This document shows, one piece after another, positions 13,317 to 18,367 of a stretch of DNA of 18,367 nucleotides. The DNA comes from DASYZQ01 sp035946175 (GTDB taxonomy: Bacteria > Patescibacteriota > Saccharimonadia > Saccharimonadales > UBA4665): NCBI GenBank assembly GCA_035946175.1, contig DASYZQ010000051.1, positions 1 to 18,367 of the forward strand, given 5' to 3'. The translations under genes and the position numbers were made by a program. Every line of letters begins with the position of its first letter. Positions within the stretch are counted from its first letter, which is position 1. Under the pieces are notes generated by a model that saw only the letters and a list, made by a program, of their open reading frames with translations, searched no databases and had not been told where the DNA came from.

Positions 13317-16300
13317 CTATAGCTTTTCCAGCGGGGCAAAGCTAATGTTGAGCTTCTTGGCACCCCTACCCTTAAAATATATAGTGGCTGTATCGCCATC
13401 GAGTTCAGTTACTGCCCCATCACCAAATAGCTGGTGGCGGACTTGATCCCCGATTTGCAGGTCTGGTACATAGCGGGGTTCATCTGCTGCAGTACTTGGG
13501 TGCTGAAGTGGGCTAGGTGGTATAGCAAATGACTGGCTTAACATGCCCTGTTCCATTTGGAACCCGGCGTCGATATCACTCAAGAAACGGCTTGGCGGAT
13601 TGTGCTGTACTCCCCCATAGAGCATCCGTGATGAGGCGCAGGTCATATACAGTTCCTCTCGTGCCCGTGTCATGCCTACATAACAGAGTCGTCGCTCTTC
13701 TTCGAGCTCCGATTGATCATACAGCGCTCTGGAGTGCGGGAAGATCGTTTCCTCCATGCCTGTCATAAAGACGACCGGAAACTCTAGCCCCTTGGCGGCA
13801 TGCAGTGTCATGAGCGTCACAACATCACCATTCGGCTGACCTTGCTCTATATCACTAACCAGTGCCATCTCTTCCAAAAAGCCGGCCAACCCCTCTTCCT
13901 GATAGTCGCCAGCTACGCCAATAAGTTCTTTGACGTTTTCCTGACGTGATTCACCTTGGGGTGTACCGTCATTAATGTAGTCCATATAGCCGATACGCCG
14001 TATTAATCCATCCAGTATGCTGGCAGGGCCGGTTGTTTCCAGCAGTTCCCGGGAGACATTCAGGATGTCGCCAAGTTCAATCAAACCTTTCTTGGCTTTA
14101 CCGCTCACAACGTCGCAGCTTCCCACCTCATCGAGTCCATGTTCCAGTGAGTTATCATGCTCACGGGCTACCCAGGCATAAAAGGCTCCCAGCGACTTGG
14201 CACCAATTCCCCGTGTCGGTATATTGACGATGCGCGTAAAACTGACCCGATCCTCGGGCTGATAAATAACCCGCAAATATGCCAGCAGGTCTTTAACTTC
14301 CTTACGGTCATAGAAGCGGACGCCACCGACGATGCGATACGGTATGCCGTATTGCATGAACGACTCCTCAATTGCGCGGCTCTGGGCATTAGTCCTATAA
14401 AGTACCGCAAAATGGTTATACCGCCGTACGCCAGCATCAATCGCCCGTCTAATCCGCAGCACAATCGCCTCACCCTCGGCTCGTTCAGAACTCACGCTTA
14501 AGATTTGTACCGGCAGACCAGCCCCCGCTTCGGTCCATAGATGTTTATCCGAACGCTGCTGATTCTTAGCTATTACTGCATGGGCAGCATCCAAAATAGA
14601 CTTGGTGCTCCGATAATTCTGCTCCAGTTTGATGACCGTAGAGCCTGGATAGTCCTTCTCGAAATTGAGAATGTTGCGAAAATCTGCCCCCCGCCATGAA
14701 TAGATTGAGTTATGGACAGCAATCCCATCAGCAATATAGTTGTGCACCATATCAATATCCAGGTCATAGACCGGACCATCATAGGGGTGTCGGGAGATAT
14801 CTATAACCCGATCTTCAGTAATCTTTTCTCCTTCCTCAGCCGGTAATGCCATACCCAGACAGATCTGCATTGCTGGCATAAAGATGAACTTGTTTTCGGT
14901 TAGAAAACTATACTTGCGAATCTGTATGGATTCGTCAGTAATTCTACTTTTAACCCGCTCAACAATCTGCTCGATTTTGCCGTAATCAAGATTGGAGATT
15001 TCCACCCGGAATGTCCCCGCACGTCCAGCTCTAACCTTGTAACCCAGTTCGGCAAATGCTTGCAAATCTTGAGGGTCAGTCGTGTTAGCAGATATCCTAC
15101 TAGCCGACCATGAAGTCTGCTGCGATGTCCGCTTGTCTCCAAAAAGAACCATATTTATATTGACCCGCTTAACCTCATCCCTAGTCGTAGCTTGGGGAGC
15201 AAAGTGCGGATATTCAAATATTAGACCCAGTTCCGCCATGAGTTTTTGAGCTCTTTCGACGGTATCGATCTCACAGTAAATCGCATCAATGTGGTGCTGG
15301 CTTAAAAGCATAGAACGATTCGTATCGGCACGAAAAACAAGCATTGGTATGCCATAACTATAGGCAAAGAGGGCTTCATAATACATAGCCTCTTCCCTAT
15401 CCATGCAGACCTTGAGGACCCACATACGATCAGCACGCTCCTGATTCGCCCGGACCCGTAGCCCCACATCATGCTTCTTACCATCGAATCGCGTCCCCTT
15501 GGCAGTACCAATCCGATAACCTTTGGCCGGCGCATACATAAGATATACAAAATACGCATCAGTCTTACCCCACCGCGCAAATAACAGATGGTTCGGTGTG
15601 CACGTCAGCTTCCGTCCTCCGGCAGTCTTTATATAAAGCACCTCGCCTTTGTAGTGAAATTGTTTCCGGGCAATGATTAAGAAGTCTCTCGTCCTACCAT
15701 ATCCAGTGGCTGCACGTACTTGCTCTCCCTTGGTCACCGCCTCAATGTTTTTGGGACCTCTGGTTGTTTCAATTTGACTACCCGGTAGGAGGCACTGCCA
15801 GTCATCACCGACAACGGCAATGTTGTTTTCCTTATTCATCAATAATTTCACCAGCTGGTACTGCGCACCATTGGTGTCCTGGTACTCATCGATCATGATA
15901 TAGCGAAACTGCTGCTGCCATTTTTCTCGAACCGCCTGCTGGGTCTTGAGCATGGCGACGGCACGATTGATCAGGTCATCGAAGTCCAATGCCGAGGCCT
16001 CTTCCAAAATCCGTTCATATTCCGGAAAGATCTGGGCTGCCGTACGCTGTGATGGTGTGGAGCCAGACCGTGTAAGATCAGTAGCAGTAAGCAATTCACC
16101 TTTGGCACTGCTAATAATACCTGCCATAACCCGTGGCGGAAACTTTTTTGGGTCAATTTTGAATGTGGCTATGGCTTGCTTGACTGCTTGCAGCCGATCG
16201 GCCTCATCAAAGATAACAAATGTCCGAGGTATGCCGATTGAATCGCCATCCTGCCGTAACAGACGCACACAGATAGCATGAAAGGTCCCCATGAAGGGCA

Positions 16301-16559
16301 TGAAGCCCCGAGAATCCGAGGATTGTCCAAGCAGTTCACCGACCCTGCGGCGCATCTCGCCGGCGGCTTTATTGGTAAAGGTGACCGCTAAGATATTGTA
16401 TGGAGTGGCCTTATGAGCAGCTAGTATATACGCAATTCGATGTGTCAGCGTTTTGGTCTTGCCTGATCCGGCGCCAGCTAAAATAAGCAACGGCCCCTCA
16501 GTTGTCTCAACTGCCCGCCGCTGCTCCGGGTTCAAGCCGAGCAGTACATCGTCAAACAC
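13317..16559 (-). CDS. pcrA: PcrA/UvrD DNA helicase with in-frame intein
   Basis: 1080 codons; removing the intein leaves a 718-residue superfamily 1A helicase, normal for PcrA. N-extein: 'GLNPEQRRAV' Q-motif, Walker A 'AGAGSGKT' (28-35), motif Ia 'AVTFTNKAAGEMRRR', motif II 'IDEYQDTN' (223-230), motif III start 'VVGDDWQ'. C-extein resumes with 'SIYSWRGADFRNI', then motif IV 'LEQNYRST', motif V 'LMTLHAAKGLEF', motif VI 'EEERRLCYVGMTRARE'. The last ~45 residues form a Tudor-like domain ('GDQVRHQLFGDGAV', ending 'FAPLEKL') that in PcrA contacts RNA polymerase. It unwinds DNA 3'-5' in repair and in clearing conflicts. The GTG start is supported by an extended -10 ending six bases upstream (leaderless mRNA) and by the position of the Q-motif. 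Confidence 0.95.
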   Translation of the reverse strand: MFDDVLLGLNPEQRRAVETTEGPLLILAGAGSGKTKTLTHRIAYILAAHKATPYNILAVTFTNKAAGEMRRRVGELLGQSSDSRGFMPFMGTFHAICVRLLRQDGDSIGIPRTFVIFDEADRLQAVKQAIATFKIDPKKFPPRVMAGIISSAKGELLTATDLTRSGSTPSQRTAAQIFPEYERILEEASALDFDDLINRAVAMLKTQQAVREKWQQQFRYIMIDEYQDTNGAQYQLVKLLMNKENNIAVVGDDWQCLLPGSQIETTRGPKNIEAVTKGEQVRAATGYGRTRDFLIIARKQFHYKGEVLYIKTAGGRKLTCTPNHLLFARWGKTDAYFVYLMYAPAKGYRIGTAKGTRFDGKKHDVGLRVRANQERADRMWVLKVCMDREEAMYYEALFAYSYGIPMLVFRADTNRSMLLSQHHIDAIYCEIDTVERAQKLMAELGLIFEYPHFAPQATTRDEVKRVNINMVLFGDKRTSQQTSWSASRISANTTDPQDLQAFAELGYKVRAGRAGTFRVEISNLDYGKIEQIVERVKSRITDESIQIRKYSFLTENKFIFMPAMQICLGMALPAEEGEKITEDRVIDISRHPYDGPVYDLDIDMVHNYIADGIAVHNSIYSWRGADFRNILNFEKDYPGSTVIKLEQNYRSTKSILDAAHAVIAKNQQRSDKHLWTEAGAGLPVQILSVSSERAEGEAIVLRIRRAIDAGVRRYNHFAVLYRTNAQSRAIEESFMQYGIPYRIVGGVRFYDRKEVKDLLAYLRVIYQPEDRVSFTRIVNIPTRGIGAKSLGAFYAWVAREHDNSLEHGLDEVGSCDVVSGKAKKGLIELGDILNVSRELLETTGPASILDGLIRRIGYMDYINDGTPQGESRQENVKELIGVAGDYQEEGLAGFLEEMALVSDIEQGQPNGDVVTLMTLHAAKGLEFPVVFMTGMEETIFPHSRALYDQSELEEERRLCYVGMTRAREELYMTCASSRMLYGGVQHNPPSRFLSDIDAGFQMEQGMLSQSFAIPPSPLQHPSTAADEPRYVPDLQIGDQVRHQLFGDGAVTELDGDTATIYFKGRGAKKLNISFAPLEKL
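14709..15794 (-). mobile_element. Intein in PcrA (Hint domain plus GIY-YIG-like core)
   Basis: Residues 256-617 of the precursor, 362 aa. Block A starts with Cys256 ('CLLPGSQIETTRG') directly after 'GDDWQ'; block B is 'TCTPNHLLFA' with the TxxH motif; blocks F/G are 'VYDLDIDMVHNYI' and 'IAVHN', ending His616-Asn617 before the +1 Ser618. All residues for self-splicing are present, so it should be active. The middle (about 335-405) reads 'YFVYLMY...GYRIGTAKG', 'RVRANQERADRMW' and 'DREEAMYYEALFAYSYGIP', a pattern like GIY-YIG nucleases; no LAGLIDADG motif is seen. A second segment (about 465-550, 'NMVLFGDKR', 'AGRAGTFRVEISNLDY') may bind DNA. Insertion in the conserved helicase motif III favours homing. 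Confidence 0.9.
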
Positions 16560-16565
16560 GTAGGA

Positions 16566-16574
16566 AGTATACCA
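16566..16574 (-). promoter_or_regulatory. Extended -10 promoter of pcrA, leaderless
   Basis: TGG-TATACT on the minus strand with exactly six bases to the GTG start at 16559. Predicted transcription begins on the start codon, supporting GTG as the true start. The 16560-16633 gap otherwise holds nothing I recognise. Confidence 0.6.
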
Positions 16575-16633
16575 GAATCAAGTATAATCACTGAGCGAAT
16601 GGTCCATCACCTTTCCTCGTTGCATAGAAAACT

Positions 16634-16885
16634 TTAGAAATCGTATAGACCGGCTTTGATTTCGGCAAGGAGTGCTTCTGCTGCCTGATTAGCAAAGACA
16701 AGTCTTGTTCGATCCGGTTGACACATCTGCGTGGTGTCCTGAAAACCGACAGCGCCTTCACCGAAAACGACTTCGACGCAGGCGCCACCATCGCAATATG
16801 AACTCTTACGGGCAGCAGCCCAATCAACCAGACCTGGGTTCGACGGCTTATCTTGGCCGCTGTCTGTCCCTATTCTTTCTTTCAT
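16634..16885 (-). CDS. DUF397 protein (Scr2-like)
   Basis: 83 residues. The DUF397 core starts at 'DWAAARKSSYCDGGACVEVV', matching the family pattern W-KSSYS---G-CVEVA, followed by 'VGFQDTTQ', 'LVF' and 'AEIKAGLYDF' at the C terminus. In actinobacteria, small DUF397 proteins are encoded next to XRE-DUF5753 regulators; in Streptomyces coelicolor Scr1/Scr2 were described as a toxin-antitoxin-like regulatory pair. The N-terminal ~18 residues are polar and variable. The ATG is preceded by AAGGA at about 7 nt. It lies 31 nt after the stop of the 118-aa gene, in the same operon, divergent to the XRE gene. Confidence 0.85.
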   Translation of the reverse strand: MKERIGTDSGQDKPSNPGLVDWAAARKSSYCDGGACVEVVFGEGAVGFQDTTQMCQPDRTRLVFANQAAEALLAEIKAGLYDF

Positions 16886-16916
16886 ACATTTATCCTTGCT
16901 GAGATGTTAATGAGAC

Positions 16917-17273
16917 TTAGAAGGCTACTACCGCCAGATGGCCAGATTCTGCTGGAATCGACACAGTAGGCAAATCTCTTCTATGCTCGTACGCAGTAAC
17001 AACCCTACCCTCAGTAAGTACCTCGACGGCCAGACAGCCTGCGGCCAGATAGTCCCCATGTGCACTATGCTCACCGTCAGTAAAAAGACTCGTTACTTCT
17101 GAGTCACTGAATATAACTGCGTTATCTCCCGTTCGAAGCGCTTCTGCATGACGCCGCCCATACTCCTCAACCGACATAACATCCACGGGGCCCTTGGTCC
17201 GATCATGTGTGTTCAATATGTATATAGAGTCAGCATTTCTCACGGTCTCAACACAACCATCGCATATGCCCAT
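16917..17273 (-). CDS. Unknown 118-aa protein in the Scr1/DUF397 module
   Basis: 118 residues, no family recognised. The N terminus has a Cys pair 'CDGC' (4-7), the middle 'DNAVIFSDSEVTSLFTDG' followed by 'GEHSAHGDYLAAGCLAVEVL', and a strand-rich C terminus. No signal peptide or membrane segment. It has the strongest Shine-Dalgarno site in the window (AGGAGG, five bases before the ATG) and a clear promoter, and is the first gene of the operon that ends with DUF397. Its position points to a third component of the regulatory pair or its target; this is inference. Confidence 0.7.
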   Translation of the reverse strand: MGICDGCVETVRNADSIYILNTHDRTKGPVDVMSVEEYGRRHAEALRTGDNAVIFSDSEVTSLFTDGEHSAHGDYLAAGCLAVEVLTEGRVVTAYEHRRDLPTVSIPAESGHLAVVAF

Positions 17274-17294
17274 ACTATCCTCCTGGCTAATTTA

Positions 17295-17323
17295 TATAGT
17301 CCGACGTAGGCAAAGTTGATCAA
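17295..17323 (-). promoter_or_regulatory. Promoter of the 118-aa/DUF397 operon
   Basis: TTGATC (17323-17318), 17-bp spacer, ACTATA (17300-17295), with TATATA two bases further as an alternative -10. The -35 lies within the palindrome at 17315-17324. Confidence 0.55.
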
Positions 17324-17324
17324 C
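17315..17324. promoter_or_regulatory. Palindrome over the -35, candidate operator
   Basis: Perfect 10-bp palindrome GTTGATCAAC overlapping the -35 of the divergent DUF397 operon. Confidence 0.35.
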
Positions 17325-17334
17325 AGTCTTATAT

Positions 17335-17356
17335 TATTCACTTTAATGAATATTCA
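17335..17356. promoter_or_regulatory. Triple TATTCA half-sites, candidate XRE operator
   Basis: TATTCA (17335-17340) and TGAATA (17347-17352) form a perfect inverted repeat with 6-bp spacer; a third TATTCA (17351-17356) makes TGAATATTCA a second palindrome. They lie between the divergent promoters. Confidence 0.45.
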
Positions 17357-17364
17357 GAAGAGCG

Positions 17365-17370
17365 TAATAT
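17365..17370 (+). promoter_or_regulatory. Possible -10 of the XRE-DUF5753 gene
   Basis: TAATAT with a weak TTTAAT -35 at 17342-17347, 17 bp upstream, lying inside the TATTCA operator array; leader about 50 nt. Tentative. Confidence 0.3.
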
Positions 17371-17428
17371 ATCGCTTGGAGCCTTGGGTATTCAATGCAG
17401 GATTTTAGTGCGGGACTACTCCTAAAAA

Positions 17429-18247
17429 ATGGGCAATACTTTTGATATTGGTCAAGTAATTCGCGATCTGCGACGGCAGCATAATCTAACAGGTGGACAG
17501 CTGGCTAAGAAATCCGGTTTGAGCCAGTCGAAAATATCGCGGATCGAAACCGGCAATGGGCCGAATCTTAAACGTGACGAGATCGTAAAAATACTGAATA
17601 TCCTGGATGCGCCGCAGACTATTCTACAACAGGCTGCAGGAGTATTGGACCAACCAATAACCGTCGACTTGCGCCGCATCCAACCTAACTATCTCTTTGA
17701 ACAATCATACCAAGAACTCCGCCGGACAAACCGATATCGGGTGTTCAGTATTAGTCTGATACCGGCATTGCTGCAGATAGCTCAATATAGACAAGTGGTG
17801 ATTGATCAATACAAACTGGCTGATGAACAATTGCGCGTCGCCATGCGGACTACAACCGAACGCCAGGATATGTTGTGGGATCAACGAAAAAAGTTTCACT
17901 TTATTATTCATGAAACTGTTCTATACAACATAGTAGACAGCTATACCACGCAGATCGCACAGCTTGATAGACTCGATAGATTAATCAATAGCCGGAATAT
18001 TAATATAGGTATACTTGCAACAGTTGCGGGTATGGTGCCATTAGATATTAATACGTTCGCCTTGTTCGATGACAGGCGAGTGTCAATTGTGACTGTCGGT
18101 GCCGATATCATGTCACGGGAGCCTGAGCATATCGCCAAATTTAGTAAATTGTTTGCTGAACTTGGCAAACGCGCCGACTACAATGACAATGCCCGATCAC
18201 TTATCCAAAAAGCGATAGACTATTTCAGCTATACACCTCCCACTTAA
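17429..18247 (+). CDS. XRE-family regulator with DUF5753 domain (Scr1-like)
   Basis: 272 residues. The N-terminal helix-turn-helix (about 8-65) includes 'IRDLRRQHNLTGGQLAKKSG' and the recognition helix 'LSQSKISRIETG'. The rest is DUF5753: 'FSISLIPALLQIAQYRQVVI' matches the usual IPGLLQT--YAR-V, then 'RQDMLW' and 'FHFIIHETVL' (family RQ--L and --VI-E-AL). This two-domain protein is an abundant actinobacterial regulator type, the partner of DUF397 proteins; Scr1-type members regulate transcription, and the DUF5753 part probably binds DUF397 or a ligand. It is transcribed divergently from the DUF397 operon across a palindrome-rich 155-bp region. No Shine-Dalgarno site is evident. Its stop overlaps the convergent stop of the next gene. 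Confidence 0.88.
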   Translation: MGNTFDIGQVIRDLRRQHNLTGGQLAKKSGLSQSKISRIETGNGPNLKRDEIVKILNILDAPQTILQQAAGVLDQPITVDLRRIQPNYLFEQSYQELRRTNRYRVFSISLIPALLQIAQYRQVVIDQYKLADEQLRVAMRTTTERQDMLWDQRKKFHFIIHETVLYNIVDSYTTQIAQLDRLDRLINSRNINIGILATVAGMVPLDINTFALFDDRRVSIVTVGADIMSREPEHIAKFSKLFAELGKRADYNDNARSLIQKAIDYFSYTPPT

Positions 18248-18367
18248 TCTTGCGCCACGTCAGCCCTGAGCCCAAGTAGCTCATACGCAAACACGTGCCC
18301 GGCAATGTATTGTTCAAACTGACCAGCTATCTCCTCGAGCTTCTCGCCAATGAACTGGTTGTGGGTG
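18244..18367 (-). CDS. C-terminal end of an unknown protein (partial)
   Basis: The minus strand is open from the window edge for 40 codons to a TAA at 18246-18244. It reads 'THNQFIGEKLEEIAGQFEQY', then 'IAGHVFAYELLGLRADVAQD', a plausible amphipathic helical end. The stop overlaps the stop of the XRE gene, a tail-to-tail arrangement that supports a real gene. I do not recognise the family; most of the protein lies outside the window. Confidence 0.55.
   Translation of the reverse strand, partial: THNQFIGEKLEEIAGQFEQYIAGHVFAYELLGLRADVAQD

Noticed and set aside
14168..15580. Alternative minus-strand frames inside the helicase and intein
   Set aside because: They are out of frame with the continuous helicase-intein reading, which keeps all conserved motifs.
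14709..15794. Insertion seen as a possible frame-disrupting mobile element in pcrA
   Set aside because: The insert is in frame, starts with Cys and ends HN before Ser, and so is an intein that should splice out.
1..18367. CRISPR array or tandem repeats
   Set aside because: No regularly spaced direct repeats were seen anywhere in the window by eye.
1..18367. Alternative genetic code with TGA recoded, as in some CPR phyla
   Set aside because: Genes end at TGA and none needs an internal TGA; tryptophan is encoded by TGG throughout.

Overview
The window looks like a chromosomal segment of a Patescibacteria/CPR organism, most likely a Saccharibacteria (TM7) relative. This is inferred from the gene set: a G5/DUF348 cell-wall protein next to rsmA, an RRM RNA-binding protein, an intein-bearing PcrA/UvrD, a divergent tmRNA, small CPR-style orphan proteins, and promoters placed directly on start codons. 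No 16S or other marker is present, so the placement is not proven. The genetic code is standard: TGA is used as a stop and no reading frame needs it recoded.

Bases 1-1640 form a decayed accessory island. It holds a 5'-truncated C5 DNA-methyltransferase fragment fused to unrelated sequence, then (ATGA overlap) a small protein of an actinobacterial-looking family, then the C-terminal stub of a large serine recombinase that runs into a tRNA-Val(CAC) gene. Bases 1602-5687 are a compact minus-strand unit: a Znu/Mnt-type metal ABC importer (binding protein, ATPase, permease), a cytoplasmic GH37 trehalase, and the tRNA. A 25-bp inverted repeat covers the -35 of the transporter promoter. Bases 5802-6309 hold an RRM protein with a strong terminator and a leader of about 125 nt.

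Bases 6395-9036 hold a LysA-like PLP decarboxylase, divergent from an ACT-domain protein, and a conserved orphan gene. Their promoters sit so close to the start codons that the mRNAs should be leaderless or almost so. Bases 9065-9578 (no protein gene) are filled by ssrA (tmRNA, minus strand) with its promoter and terminator. The tmRNA has a textbook acceptor stem, P2 helix and an ...ALAA tag, but a non-canonical T arm. Bases 9618-13167 are minus-strand housekeeping genes: a zinc-ribbon protein overlapping nadD, a MarR regulator with a His/Cys-rich tail and a palindrome in its promoter, rsmA, and a G5/DUF348 wall-lytic protein.

Bases 13317-16559 encode PcrA/UvrD helicase split by a 362-residue in-frame intein at helicase motif III. 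The intein core looks GIY-YIG-like rather than LAGLIDADG. Bases 16634-18247 are an actinobacterial-type Scr1/DUF397 regulatory module: a DUF397 gene plus a 118-aa unknown gene, divergent from an XRE-DUF5753 regulator, with several palindromes between them. A convergent partial gene closes the window.

The strongest leads are the tmRNA with an aberrant T arm, the Scr1/DUF397 module (typical of actinobacteria, the known hosts of Saccharibacteria) carrying an extra third gene, the leaderless N6 promoter architecture, the possibly zinc-sensing MarR, and the intein with an unusual nuclease core.
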